DNA from: DASQEH01 sp038237745
GTDB taxonomy: Bacteria > Actinomycetota > Actinomycetes > Propionibacteriales > Nocardioidaceae
Direction of reading: 5' to 3'
Assembly (NCBI GenBank): GCA_038237745.1
Contig: JBBRYJ010000002.1
Span: 124,001-188,000 of the forward strand
DNA: 64,000 bases
Positions within the stretch are counted from its first letter, which is position 1; every line of letters begins with the position of its first letter. Made by a program: the position numbers and the translations under genes. Under the pieces are notes generated by a model that ran no database searches, was not told the DNA's origin, and was given only the letters and a program-made list of their open reading frames with translations. This document shows, piece by piece, positions 41,458-50,809 of the stretch.

Positions 41458-43841
41458 TCCGCCTCCCTCACTAGCAGCGCCACCGGAAGCCGTGCGAACA
41501 GCTCTGAACAGGGAACCGTGCCACCTCCCGCCACCTGGACGTCGGTGAGGGCGTCGGACCATGCCCCGTCGGGCAGCGACACCGACGCACTCGACCAGCC
41601 CGACCGGGCCTGTTGTAACGGCCGACGGACGGCGAGGACTGCCAGCTGTTCGCTCCGGACGAAACCGACGACATGCGGCGTCGAGGTCGGCAGTGCGCGG
41701 TACGTCGACGATGCGCTGAAGAGCGCGGGCCTGTCGCGCCGGAGCCTCAGCGCTCGCGACGTCACCCACAGCTTGTCGTCGTCGAGGTCACGCCGCTCCG
41801 AGCCCGAGTCGAGCCGCTCGAGCCGTTGTTGTCGACCGACGTAGTCGACAGGGCTGCGGTTGTCCGGGTCGACGAGGAGCCGGGCGAGGGTTTCGCACCC
41901 CTGGTAGACGTCCGGTACGCCGGGCAGCGTGAGCTGCAGCAGCTTGGCCGAGAGCGTTACCGTGCGAACGGCGGGTTCGAGCTCGGTCAGCCACCTTTCG
42001 ACTGCCCCGGCGATCTCGTCACTCCCTAGGCAGCGCGCGCCGAGCTCGCGCACCCGGCTCTCGTAGTTCTCGTCGGGAGTGTTCCAGGTCGTGTGCAGCT
42101 TCGCCTCCCGCATCGCCTTCTCGAGATAGGCCAAGAGCCTGTCCTTGCCGATCGGCCAGCCGCCGACCAGCGTCTGCGCCAACAGATAGGCGGTGGGCTG
42201 GTCGACGGCCACCTCATCGCCTGCACCACGGACGAGGGTCCAGACCCGGCGCCATCCGTCGACGTCCTCAGCCGCCGCGATGAGACGCGCCCGGACGTCC
42301 TCCGATCGCTTCGTGTCATGAGTCGACAGAGCGGTCATCCCGTCCGGCCAGGCGGCCGACTGGCGCTCTGCCCAGCTGTGCAGCGCCTCGACGGTGGGGT
42401 GGTCCAGCGCGCCCGGATCCCCGCCGACCTCGTTCAGGGCGATCATCCGGTTGTAGCGGTAGAAGGTCGTGTCCTCGACGCCCTTCGCCATCACCGGCCC
42501 ACAGACCTGCTGGAACCGTACGACGAGGTCGCGGGTCGCCGCATCGGAGCTCGAGGAGTCCAGGAGCAGGTCGCACATCAGCCGCAGGGTGGCGGTGAGG
42601 TCGGGCCTGACCTGTTCCGCCCTGCCGCGCATCTGCTCGATCTGGCGCTGTGCCTCCTCGTCCGGCCGTTCGTCGAGCCGCACGTAGGCGCGGTACGTGC
42701 GCACCTGCACCAGCAGCTCCCGCAGGGCGGCCTCCAGGTCGGGGCCGTCGGCGGGCTGCCTAGCGGCGGACGCGGCCTCGACGGCCCGGCGTACCAGCCG
42801 GTGCAGCTCGGGAGCCAGCAGCATCTCGAGCACAAGCCGCTTGGCCTCCCTCTCAGTGGATGCGAGGGACGGCTCCGCCCCGGTAGCGCGCCACATCTCG
42901 TCGAGGGCCGTGGCGGTGTCAGGAAGCAGTGCCGTCTGAACTGCAAGCAGAGCGTCGTACCCGGTCGTCCCGGCGGCCGCCCAGCGCACAGGCAGTGGCT
43001 CCTCGCCCTCGAGGATCTTCTCGACGACGACCCAGGCGCCGTCTGTGGCGTCGCGCAGCCGCGCCAGATACCCCTCAGGGTCGGCAAGCCCGTCGGGATG
43101 GTCGATACGAAAGCCATCGACGATGCCGCGCCGGTACAGGTCGATCAGCAGTGCGTGGGTGGCGTCGAAGACCTCGGGAAGCTCGACTCGCACCGCGACC
43201 AAGGTGTCCACGTCGAAGAACCTGCGGTAGCCGAGCACGTCGTCCTTCTCGCGCCACCCGGCGAGCAGGTAGTGCTGCCGGTCGAGCACGTCGGAGACCG
43301 AGCCGTCGCCCGTGCCCGGCGCGACCGGAAAGACCTGGTCGTGGTACCGCACCACCGGACCCCCTTCGTGCTCACCGAGCACGAGCTCTCCCCGGTCCAG
43401 CACCTCCTCGACCGTTCCGTCAAGCAGTGGCAGACCGATGCGTCCGCCACACAGGTCCCAGTCGACGTCGAACCAGGCCGCCGCCTCACAGTCCCGGCCC
43501 AGGCGGAGGGTCTCCCACAGCGGAGCGTTGAGGTAGGCAGGTGTCGGAAGGGCCATATGGTTGGGCACCACGTCGAGCACGACTCCGAGACCGTTGCTGT
43601 GCGCATTCTCCGCGAGAGCCACGAGGCCGGCCTCGCCGCCGAGCTGGTCGCTGACGCGGGTGTGGTCGACAACGTCGTACCCGTGCATCGACCCGGGTGA
43701 GGCCTGGAGGACCGGCGAGAGATACAGGTGCGAAACCCCGAGATCGGCGAGGTAGGGAACGACAGCCGACGCTGCTGTGAATCCGAAGCCGGAGTGCAGC
43801 TGCAGCCGGTAGGTCGCGGTGAGGGAAGTGCGGTCAGCCAC
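41454..43841 (-). CDS. treY: Malto-oligosyltrehalose synthase
   Basis: 795 residues of GH13: TATYRLQLHSGFGF, VPYLADLGVSHLYLSPV, GSMHGYDVVDHTRV, VLDVVPNHMA, GFRIDHPDGLADP, VVVEKILEGEE, and STHDTKRSEDVRARL. It converts the reducing end of maltodextrins into a trehalose unit. GTG start. Overlaps treX by 8 nt and treZ by 4 nt, giving a treX-treY-treZ operon. Confidence 0.95.
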   Translation of the reverse strand: MADRTSLTATYRLQLHSGFGFTAASAVVPYLADLGVSHLYLSPVLQASPGSMHGYDVVDHTRVSDQLGGEAGLVALAENAHSNGLGVVLDVVPNHMALPTPAYLNAPLWETLRLGRDCEAAAWFDVDWDLCGGRIGLPLLDGTVEEVLDRGELVLGEHEGGPVVRYHDQVFPVAPGTGDGSVSDVLDRQHYLLAGWREKDDVLGYRRFFDVDTLVAVRVELPEVFDATHALLIDLYRRGIVDGFRIDHPDGLADPEGYLARLRDATDGAWVVVEKILEGEEPLPVRWAAAGTTGYDALLAVQTALLPDTATALDEMWRATGAEPSLASTEREAKRLVLEMLLAPELHRLVRRAVEAASAARQPADGPDLEAALRELLVQVRTYRAYVRLDERPDEEAQRQIEQMRGRAEQVRPDLTATLRLMCDLLLDSSSSDAATRDLVVRFQQVCGPVMAKGVEDTTFYRYNRMIALNEVGGDPGALDHPTVEALHSWAERQSAAWPDGMTALSTHDTKRSEDVRARLIAAAEDVDGWRRVWTLVRGAGDEVAVDQPTAYLLAQTLVGGWPIGKDRLLAYLEKAMREAKLHTTWNTPDENYESRVRELGARCLGSDEIAGAVERWLTELEPAVRTVTLSAKLLQLTLPGVPDVYQGCETLARLLVDPDNRSPVDYVGRQQRLERLDSGSERRDLDDDKLWVTSRALRLRRDRPALFSASSTYRALPTSTPHVVGFVRSEQLAVLAVRRPLQQARSGWSSASVSLPDGAWSDALTDVQVAGGGTVPCSELFARLPVALLVREAE

Positions 43842-45933
43842 GACGCAGCACGACGACCGAGCGGGCGACCAGGGTCCTCTTGCGCCCGGCCCGGATGAGC
43901 TCGAGTTCCCTCTCGCCGGCCGAGGGAGCGGCGGTGTCGATGAGCTCTTGCCAGTGCTTGCCGAACGGTCCGTCGGGCAAGGTCAGCTGCGCGTCCTCGT
44001 GGCCTGGGTTGAGCAGGAGGAGGAACGAGTCGTCCGTGATGTTCTCCCCCCGCAGGCCGGGCTCTGTGATCCCCTCTCCGTTCAGGAAGACGCCGAGCGG
44101 CCGTATCGAGTCCTGCGACCAGTCCTCCTGGTCCATCGTGGTGCCGTCCGACGTCAACCAGGCGATGTCGGGCAGGTCGTTACCGGCCTTCCTGCCGGTA
44201 AAGAAGCGCCTACGGCGAAAGACGGGATGGCTGGCCCGCAGGGCCAGAAGTGTCTGGGTGAAGTCGAGCATCTCGGTGTCGACGTCGTCCCAGTGCACCC
44301 AGGAGATCTCGTTGTCCTGGCCGTAGACGTTGTTGTTGCCGTTCTGGGACCGGCCGAGCTCGTCGCCGTGCGCGACCATCGGCACGCCTTGGCTGAGGAT
44401 GAGCGTGGCCAGGAAGTTCCGTCGCTGTCGTCGTCTGAGTGTCAGCACGGCCGTATCGGAGGTCTCTCCCTCGACGCCGCCGTTCCAAGACCGGTTGTGG
44501 CTCTCGCCGTCGCGGTTTCCTTCGCCGTTGCCCTCGTTGTGCTTGTCGTTGTAGGACACCAGGTCGCGGAGTGTGAAACCGTCGTGCGCGGTCACGAAGT
44601 TGATGGAGGCGTAGGGCGCCCGGCCATTTGCCTCGTACAGATCGCTGGAGCCCGACAACCGCGCTGCGAACTCACCGAGAGAGTGGGGCTCGCCCCGCCA
44701 GTAGTCACGCACGGTGTCGCGGTACTTGCCGTTCCACTCCGTCCACTGCGGAGGGAAGTTGCCGACCTGGTACCCGCCGGGTCCGAGGTCCCACGGCTCG
44801 GCGATGAGCTTCACCTGCGAGATGACGGGATCCTGATGGACCAGGTCGAAGAAGACACTCAACCGGTCGACCTCGTGGAACTGACGGGCAAGGCTGGCCG
44901 CCAGGTCGAAGCGGAAGCCGTCGACGTGCATCTCGATGACCCAGTACCGCAGAGAGTCCATGATCATCTGCAGCACGGCCGGGCTGCGCATCAGCAAGGT
45001 GTTGCCGGTGCCTGTCGTGTCGTAGTAGAACGACGGCTCGTCGTCGACGAGCCGGTAGTAGGCGGTGTTGTCTATACCCCGGAAACACAGTGTGGGACCC
45101 AGATGACTGCCTTCAGCGGTGTGGTTGTAGACCACGTCGAGGATCACCTCGATGCCGGCCTTGTGCAGCTCGCGAACCATGGCCTTGAACTCCAGGACCT
45201 GCTCGCCGCGCTGTCCCGACGAGCTGTAGGCGTTGTGGGGCGCGAAGAAGCCGATGGTGTTGTAGCCCCAGTAGTTCGAGAGGCCGCTCTCCACGAGACC
45301 TGAGTCATGGACGAACTGGTGCACGGGCATGAGCTCGATGGCAGTGACGCCGAGCCTCGTCAGGTGGGAGATCATCACAGGGTGGCCGATCGCGGCGTAC
45401 GAGCCGCGGATCTCCTCGGGAATCTCGGGATGGAGCTGTGTCATCCCCTTGACGTGGGCTTCGTAGATGACGCTCTCGTGGTACGGCCGGTGCGGCGACC
45501 GGTCCTCCTGCCAGTCGAAGAACGGGTTCACGACGACGGACTTCATCGTGTGGGCGGCGGAGTCCTCCGTGTTTCGCTTCTTCGGGTCGTCGAAGTCGTA
45601 CGAGAAGCACGCTGGTGCCCAGTCGATGGCACCGTCGAGGGCCTTCGCGTAGGGGTCGATGAGCAGCTTGCTGGGGTCGCAGCGCTGCCCTTTGTCTGGG
45701 TCGTACGGGCCGTGCACGCGGTAGCCGTACAGCTGCCCGGGGCTGACTCGGGGAAGGTACACGTGCCAGACCTGGGCGTCCTGCTCGCACATCTCGATCT
45801 GCGACTCGGTTCCGTCGTCCTCGACGAGGCACAGCTCCACGCGTTCGGCGACGTCGGAGAACACCGCGAAGTTGGTACCGGCGCCGTCGTAGGTTGCGCC
45901 GAGCGGATAGGGAGCGCCGGGCCAGACCTCCAT
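43834..45933 (-). CDS. treX: Glycogen debranching enzyme (TreX/GlgX)
   Basis: 699 residues. N-terminal CBM48 (PYPLGATYDGAGTNFAVFS), then a GH13 barrel: NYWGYNTIGFFAPH, DVVYNHTAEGS, GFRFDLAASLAR, KLIAEPWDLGPGGYQVG and NFVTAHDGFTLRDLVSYN. Removes branches so TreY/TreZ can act on linear chains. AAAGGAA precedes the ATG. First gene of the trehalose operon. The gap upstream holds three hairpins that belong to the end of the ferritin-like gene. Confidence 0.95.
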   Translation of the reverse strand: MEVWPGAPYPLGATYDGAGTNFAVFSDVAERVELCLVEDDGTESQIEMCEQDAQVWHVYLPRVSPGQLYGYRVHGPYDPDKGQRCDPSKLLIDPYAKALDGAIDWAPACFSYDFDDPKKRNTEDSAAHTMKSVVVNPFFDWQEDRSPHRPYHESVIYEAHVKGMTQLHPEIPEEIRGSYAAIGHPVMISHLTRLGVTAIELMPVHQFVHDSGLVESGLSNYWGYNTIGFFAPHNAYSSSGQRGEQVLEFKAMVRELHKAGIEVILDVVYNHTAEGSHLGPTLCFRGIDNTAYYRLVDDEPSFYYDTTGTGNTLLMRSPAVLQMIMDSLRYWVIEMHVDGFRFDLAASLARQFHEVDRLSVFFDLVHQDPVISQVKLIAEPWDLGPGGYQVGNFPPQWTEWNGKYRDTVRDYWRGEPHSLGEFAARLSGSSDLYEANGRAPYASINFVTAHDGFTLRDLVSYNDKHNEGNGEGNRDGESHNRSWNGGVEGETSDTAVLTLRRRQRRNFLATLILSQGVPMVAHGDELGRSQNGNNNVYGQDNEISWVHWDDVDTEMLDFTQTLLALRASHPVFRRRRFFTGRKAGNDLPDIAWLTSDGTTMDQEDWSQDSIRPLGVFLNGEGITEPGLRGENITDDSFLLLLNPGHEDAQLTLPDGPFGKHWQELIDTAAPSAGERELELIRAGRKRTLVARSVVVLRRG

Positions 45934-46046
45934 GGTGTTCCTTTCGATGTCCGGGTTCTGCGTGCGAGGGGCTGGTACCCCTTCGTTGGTGGGCGTCGGA
46001 CTGGTCCCGCGCGGGTCGGTCGGCTACGACCGTATACGGACGCAGA

Positions 46047-46086
46047 ACAGCCCCGGTCTCTTGGTGTCGCTCGAGACCGGGGCTGT
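46047..46086 (-). terminator. Hairpin terminator (14-bp stem)
   Basis: ACAGCCCCGGTCTC (46047-46060) pairs perfectly with 46073-46086; 12-nt loop. It lies between the end of the ferritin-like gene and treX. Confidence 0.65.
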
Positions 46087-46116
46087 CAGGTGCTAAGCGG
46101 TGCCGTCTGCGGTGGC

Positions 46117-46137
46117 ATGGGGTCCTGTCGACCCCAT
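46117..46137 (-). terminator. Small hairpin (8-bp stem)
   Basis: ATGGGGTC (46117-46124) / GACCCCAT (46130-46137), 5-nt loop, between the two larger hairpins. Confidence 0.4.
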
Positions 46138-46160
46138 ACAACGCCCTCCAAGGATGGAAC

Positions 46161-46190
46161 GCCCGCCTCGAGGATCACCCCGAGGCGGGC
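46161..46190 (-). terminator. Hairpin terminator of the ferritin-like gene (10-bp stem)
   Basis: GCCCGCCTCG (46161-46170) / CGAGGCGGGC (46181-46190), 9 nt past the stop codon. Confidence 0.65.
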
Positions 46191-46198
46191 ACGGGGGA

Positions 46199-47128
46199 TC
46201 AGGCAGGCTTGCGCCCGCTTGTGTTGATGGAGCCGTTCACACCGTCGGGGAAGAAGCCGCCCTTGGTGGCCTTCCTCGGGGTCAGGTACACGATGTTCAG
46301 GACTCGGTCGGCAGGGCGGCTGAACGCGATGCCGTTCTTGTCCGTCGGCACCAGGTTGGCGCGGTGCTTCGTTCCGATACCACGGTCGACGTCCCAGTTG
46401 CCATCAAGGCTGTCCCGGGCTGCAGAGATCGCCCGAACCGGAGCCATCAGGCCCTTGGCGTAGAGGTTCGTCCGGATGATCGCGGCGTGGTAGGCCTCGA
46501 CCGCAAGGATGCCGGCGGCCGCGTCCAGGTACGCCTTGTTGTTGATGAGCGGGGCAGCGCCCTTGTAGGCGGTCACCCCGACGTCTTCGAAGATGAACGC
46601 CGCGAGGAGGAAGTTGTTCTCGTTGGCGTACGGGTCGAAGCTCTGGTGCCTGTTGATGAGGCCGGCCGCCTGTGCCGCAGCGGTGAAGCTGTGCCGCAGG
46701 TTGATGGTGGGCCGTGACACCTTCGCCGAACCGAGAGCGGCGCGGAGGAACTTCACGTGGTTGATCTCGTCGTGAGCGATCTCCTGCGCGTACTTGCGGA
46801 TGGCGGGCGTCTGCCAGTTGACAGCGCGACCTCCGACGACTGGTCCGTGGTTTCCCTTGCCGGTGGTGAACTGGTGCGCCAGGCCGTGCCCGAACGCTGC
46901 GTGAGAGTAGAACTCTGCTTCGAGGTACTCGAGGTTGAGAGCGAAGTTCAGAATGGCCCCATCGCTGGGCCCAGCCGCACTCGCGCTACCTGCGGTGACA
47001 CCGCTCAGAGCGGTCGCGCCGACAACGCCCAGACCGGCCACTCCAGCGCTTCGCAGGAATACCCGACGGTCAGCGTCGTTCTCCGAGCTCCGCTCGATCA
47101 TGTTGCGTACAGCTTCTCTACCGAACAT
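46199..47128 (-). CDS. Tat-exported ferritin-like protein (desiccation-related type)
   Basis: 309 residues. The N-terminus has a twin-arginine signal (DRRVFLRSAGVAGLGVVGA). A four-helix ferritin-like domain follows: NLEYLEAEFYSHAAFG, EIAHDEINHVKFLRAAL, IFEDVGVTAYKGAAPLI, GILAVEAYHAAIIRTNL, with Glu/His residues where a di-iron site is expected. Related proteins are linked to desiccation or oxidative stress. GGGAGG lies before the ATG. A TATATA-like promoter is seen near 47155. Next to the Nramp gene, so metal handling is a reasonable guess. Confidence 0.85.
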   Translation of the reverse strand: MFGREAVRNMIERSSENDADRRVFLRSAGVAGLGVVGATALSGVTAGSASAAGPSDGAILNFALNLEYLEAEFYSHAAFGHGLAHQFTTGKGNHGPVVGGRAVNWQTPAIRKYAQEIAHDEINHVKFLRAALGSAKVSRPTINLRHSFTAAAQAAGLINRHQSFDPYANENNFLLAAFIFEDVGVTAYKGAAPLINNKAYLDAAAGILAVEAYHAAIIRTNLYAKGLMAPVRAISAARDSLDGNWDVDRGIGTKHRANLVPTDKNGIAFSRPADRVLNIVYLTPRKATKGGFFPDGVNGSINTSGRKPA

Positions 47129-47242
47129 TGATCCTCCCAGGATCTTTTTGCATAGGTATATAGGCGCACGAAACAGCCGCGCCTGTGCAGGAATTGTGGT
47201 CGGAAGCCCATGAACTGCTCGGGCGACCCCTATTGCCTTTCC

Positions 47243-47261
47243 GCGTTGATCGTGTCAACGC
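47243..47261. promoter_or_regulatory. Inverted repeat in the ferritin-like/mntH intergenic region
   Basis: GCGTTGA (47243-47249) and TCAACGC (47255-47261) around 5 nt. The 483-bp gap 47129-47611 is AT-richer than its surroundings and holds no gene; this repeat is the only operator-like element seen and could serve either gene. Confidence 0.4.
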
Positions 47262-47611
47262 AAACACCGAGAGAATGGCACTCCCTTACCCCGAGCCGAG
47301 TGGCAGACTCTGGAACAGTACCCCGGTCAACATGAGTTGTCACTACGTCACTCCATGTATTTTTACCATGTAAACCAAGTCGCCGAGGCGGCTCGTCAAG
47401 TATTCGGCGCCGCTGGACGAACGGATTGGACGGCGCGCCGAATTGTTCGCGAGGGGGCCGCCGGACTACGCAGCGACCGCGGCGTTGCGATCATGAGGTC
47501 GGCTCCCCGGCTGAGCGGTCGGACCAGGTGAACTGCCTGCAAGGCGGCTTGAAAGGATGAACAGGTGGACAGCGATCTCGGAGGCGCCGCCGGCGTTGCG
47601 GCGGTTGCGGC

Positions 47612-48865
47612 GTGACCGGACCGCCGATGACGCGTGCGGACGAGGCCTCCGTCCCTCGAGCTCGCGTCAAAGGGCCGCTGCCTTTGCTTGGCCCCGCCTT
47701 CGTAGCTTCGATCGCCTACGTCGATCCGGGCAACTTCGCGACGAACATCACGGCAGGGTCGAAGTACGGCTACCTCCTCGTGTGGGTGGTCATCGTGAGC
47801 AATCTGATGGCGATGCTCATCCAGTACCTGTCGGCCAAGTCCGGCATCGCCACCGGTTCGAGCCTGCCGGAACTGTGCCGCCGCCACTTCTCCCGGCCAG
47901 TCGTGGCCGGCCTGTGGGTTCAGGCTGAGATCGTGGCCGTTGCCACAGACGTCGCGGAGGTGCTGGGGGGTGCGATCGCCCTTCAGCTCCTGTTCGGCAC
48001 ACCACTGGTCGTGGGCGGCCTCATCACGGCGGTAGTCGCGTTCGGGCTACTGGCTCTGCAAAGTCTCGGGCATCGACCGTTCGAGACGGCCATCGCCGGC
48101 CTTCTCGCGGTCATCCTGATCGGTTTCCTGTACAACCTTGTCGCCGGCGGCGTGGCGCCCCTTTCGGCCTTGGAGGGTGCCGTGCCGCGCTTCGACGGCA
48201 TCGAGAGCCTGCTGCTCGCGACCGGGATGCTCGGTGCCACGGTGATGCCGCACGCGATCTACCTTCATGGCGCCCTCACCAACGACCGCTACGTCTCAGA
48301 CACCTCGGCGCAGCGGCACGCCCTCCTCAGGAGCCAGCGCCTCGACGTGATGTCGGCGATGACGCTGGCAGGTCTCATGAACCTAGCCCTTCTCGTCGTC
48401 GCTGCCCAGGTGTTCTTCGGTCGCGAGCCGACGGTGGCGACCATAGAAGCCGCCCACGAGGGCCTGCAGAGCGGGCTCGGGCACACCGCCGCGCTCCTGT
48501 TCGCGTTGGCGCTGCTCGCCTCGGGGCTGGCGTCCTCGAGCGTCGGTACCTTCGCCGGACAGGTGATCATGCAAGGGTTCCTGCGCCGGCGCATCCCGCT
48601 GGTCGTTCGGCGGCTGGTGACGCTGTCGCCGGCCCTTGTGGTGCTTGCGCTGGACGTCGACACGACCCGGGCCCTGGTCATCTCACAGGTGGTTCTCTCG
48701 TTCGGCATCCCGTTTGCGCTCGTCCCGTTGGTCCTCCTCACCCGGCGTGCCGATGTGATGGGGACGTTGGTGAACCGGAAGTTCACGACGGCGGTGGCGA
48801 GCGGTGTGGCCGGTGTGATCGTCGTGACGAATGTCGTCCTCGTAACGCTGACGGTTGTCGGCTGA
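47612..48865 (+). CDS. mntH: Nramp-family divalent metal transporter
   Basis: 417 residues and about eleven transmembrane helices. YVDPGNFATN in helix 1 and MPHAIYLHGAL in helix 6 are the metal-site motifs of Nramp. Imports Mn2+/Fe2+ with protons. GTG at 47612 or ATG at 47627 could be the start; the first is given. A strong terminator follows. Confidence 0.93.
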   Translation: MTGPPMTRADEASVPRARVKGPLPLLGPAFVASIAYVDPGNFATNITAGSKYGYLLVWVVIVSNLMAMLIQYLSAKSGIATGSSLPELCRRHFSRPVVAGLWVQAEIVAVATDVAEVLGGAIALQLLFGTPLVVGGLITAVVAFGLLALQSLGHRPFETAIAGLLAVILIGFLYNLVAGGVAPLSALEGAVPRFDGIESLLLATGMLGATVMPHAIYLHGALTNDRYVSDTSAQRHALLRSQRLDVMSAMTLAGLMNLALLVVAAQVFFGREPTVATIEAAHEGLQSGLGHTAALLFALALLASGLASSSVGTFAGQVIMQGFLRRRIPLVVRRLVTLSPALVVLALDVDTTRALVISQVVLSFGIPFALVPLVLLTRRADVMGTLVNRKFTTAVASGVAGVIVVTNVVLVTLTVVG

Positions 48866-48903
48866 CCGGCTCCGGCCCGGTGCAGCCGCAATTGCGGGGG
48901 GAC

Positions 48904-48935
48904 GGCCCTGGGGCTGTGATGTCAACCCCAGGGCC
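48904..48935 (+). terminator. Terminator of mntH
   Basis: GGCCCTGGGG (48904-48913) / CCCCAGGGCC (48926-48935), perfect 10-bp stem, 12-nt loop. The remaining stretch to 49462 has no supported gene; an AT-rich block near 49195-49240 could be a promoter. Confidence 0.75.
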
Positions 48936-49462
48936 TGGAGCCCGGGCTGCCCGGGCAGCCGCGAACTCCCTATGCTCACCATGCCCTTTGACGCCGGCCT
49001 TATTCGCCAAGTCCGCGCTTCGTGTCACATCCGTAAGAGTCCGAAACGGTCGAGTCCGCACGCACTGTGAGATTGCACTGTGTGTGCAGGTATGGGGGTC
49101 TGCGTTACTTCCTCCGCGCAGCGGGGCCGCCGTGGGGCGACGATGGGGCGGCCTAGCCAAAGACCTGTCACGGTCAGTAGCGATCCCGCGCGATTGTCCG
49201 TATATGTCTAGCGTCACACCTTTTATGGACCTTAGAATTCAGCAGCCAAGTCAACCATGGGGAGTGCCAGCGTGTCGGTCATCGGTTTCAGCGTTCCGTG
49301 GGCTGCGCACCCCACGCGCAGGTCGGGGTGCAGAGGCGCCCGGAAGCGCGGGTCGAGCTGTATGGCCCCTTGCGTGCGCTGTTCGCGGGACGCCAGACTG
49401 GTCAGGCGCAGTCGCATTCTGCAGGAGATCCAGGAGAGCGACTCCTTCCGAGGCGGTGCCAG

Positions 49463-49648
49463 ATGAACGCTCAGGTGCTTATCCTTTTCGGCTTGGCCTA
49501 CAGTCTGGCGATGCTGGCGACGATGTCGGTGGCAGCGGTCTACATCGCCTTTCTCGGCAACTACAGTGCGCTGTTCGGTCTTGGTATCGCCGTGGCCCTC
49601 AGCGCCGTGTGCGGACGTGTGTACCTCTGGACCCGGGAAAGAGCCTGA
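49463..49648 (+). CDS. Small two-helix membrane protein (61 aa)
   Basis: ILFGLAYSLAMLATMSVAAVYIAFLG and SALFGLGIAVALSAVCGRVYLW are two hydrophobic helices; no family is recognised. ATG at 49463 with AGGCGG upstream. An 8-bp inverted repeat (CTCCGCCG/CGGCGGAG) follows near 49682-49716. It is upstream of the kdp remnant and on the same strand. Confidence 0.6.
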   Translation: MNAQVLILFGLAYSLAMLATMSVAAVYIAFLGNYSALFGLGIAVALSAVCGRVYLWTRERA

Positions 49649-49869
49649 CGGCTCGTCGCATCAGCGGCGTACCCTCGTAGCCTCCGCCGCGGACGAATCG
49701 TAGGCCGCCGGCGGAGCGACGTGGGCGAACCGCACGGACGTCAACGACGCGTCTATGAAGCGGCGGCCGTCGTGAACAGGGTGTTAACGCAAGGCCTTTG
49801 AGGCCGGTGTCCAGGTCACGATGGTCTCGTCGTCAATTCGGCGGCTGTCGAATGCCTGGAGAGTTCGTA

Positions 49870-49953
49870 GTGCCTGACGTGCTGTTCATCGTGTTGACCC
49901 TCGCGGTCTTCGTGCTGCTGTTCTTGGTCGTCCGGGGGGTGGAGCGGCTGTGA
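49870..49953 (+). CDS. 27-residue membrane peptide preceding kdpF
   Basis: GTG start with GGAG at 49858-49861. One hydrophobic helix (LFIVLTLAVFVLLFLVV) ending RGVERL. A similar small ORF precedes kdpF in many actinobacteria; function unknown. Overlaps kdpF by 4 nt (GTGA). Too short for standard ORF calling. Confidence 0.65.
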   Translation: MPDVLFIVLTLAVFVLLFLVVRGVERL

Positions 49954-50039
49954 ACGCGGAAAATGCCGTCGGTCTCGTGCTTGTCGTCCTCATCACGATC
50001 TTTCTCGTCATCGCGTTGCTCTTCCCGGAGCAGCTCTAG
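49950..50039 (+). CDS. kdpF: Kdp potassium ATPase small subunit KdpF
   Basis: 29 residues: a single hydrophobic helix (VGLVLVVLITIFLVIALLF) ending PEQL, as expected for KdpF, which stabilises the KdpABC pump. The stop TAG is followed directly by ATGAGTACGACC, which looks like the beginning of kdpA but then runs into kdpD sequence. Without KdpABC this peptide has no partner here. Confidence 0.75.
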   Translation: MNAENAVGLVLVVLITIFLVIALLFPEQL

Positions 50040-50809
50040 ATGAGTACGACCTACGGAACCCGCTGGCGTCGGCCAAGGCGGCCATCAATAGCCTGCGCAG
50101 CCCGGACGTCGAGTGGGAGGTGTCGGAGCGCAGCGAGCTGTTGGCGACCGCCGAGGAGTCCCTCGACCGGCTCATTCGGCTCGTCGAGAACCTGCTCGAC
50201 GTGAGCCGGCTTCAAGCCGGCGCCGTCAGCGTGTTCGCCCGGCCCGTCGGGTTGGACGAGATCGTCCCCCTCGCCCTCGACGACCTTGGCCCGGCGGGAC
50301 ACGCGATCTCGATCCAGGTATCGGACGACCTGCCGGCAGTCCTCGCCGACCCTGCACTGCTGGAAAGGGTCGTCGCGAACCTGACAGGGAACGCCGTTCG
50401 CTACTCGCCGGCCGACCGGCCCCCTGTCATCACTGCCAGCGTGCTCGGGGAGTGGATGGAGCTGCGCGTCGTAGACCGCGGTCCCGGGATACCGGAATCG
50501 GGGCGTGAGGACGTCTTCGCCCCGTTCCAGCGTCTCGGTGACAGGGACAACTCAACCGGTGTCGGACTCGGACTCGCACTCTCGCGTGGGCTCACCGAGT
50601 CGATGGGCGGCACGCTCCGGCCCGAGGACACCCCCGGGGGTGGCCTCACTATGGTGATCCGGCTCCCCGTCGCCCCGCAGCCACCGCCTATGCCACCGAC
50701 ACCCCTGGGCGCCCGGCAGCCGAGGCCACCCGAACTGCCGCCGGGCGTCGCAGCCTGGCTCGACCAGCCGACCGACGATCCATCCCCGCCAGGTCTAGAT
50801 CCGCGATGA
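50040..50809 (+). pseudogene. kdpD: KdpD sensor kinase remnant (catalytic core only)
   Basis: The frame opens at the kdpF/kdpA-like start and reads YDLRNPLASAKAAINSLRS, i.e. the H-box of KdpD with Tyr where the phospho-His (HDLR) should be. The rest of the HisKA helix (ESLDRLIRLVENLLDVSRLQAGA) and the HATPase domain are intact: N-box ERVVANLTGNAVRYSP, G1 DRGPGIP, FAPFQRLGD, G2 GVGLGLALSRG. All sensor parts (KdpD N-terminal, USP, transmembrane, GAF) are missing. The first usable start in frame is a GTG at 50120. Probably a deletion product. Confidence 0.85.

Noticed and set aside
42093..43700. 535-codon plus-strand frame opposite treY
   Set aside because: Antisense shadow of a high-GC gene; no motif, and treY is fully supported.
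43819..45303. 494-codon plus-strand frame opposite treX
   Set aside because: Same reason: low-complexity shadow translation, treX is clear.
49649..49869. Riboswitch before the kdp remnant
   Set aside because: No c-di-AMP riboswitch landmarks; only an 8-bp GC hairpin is visible.
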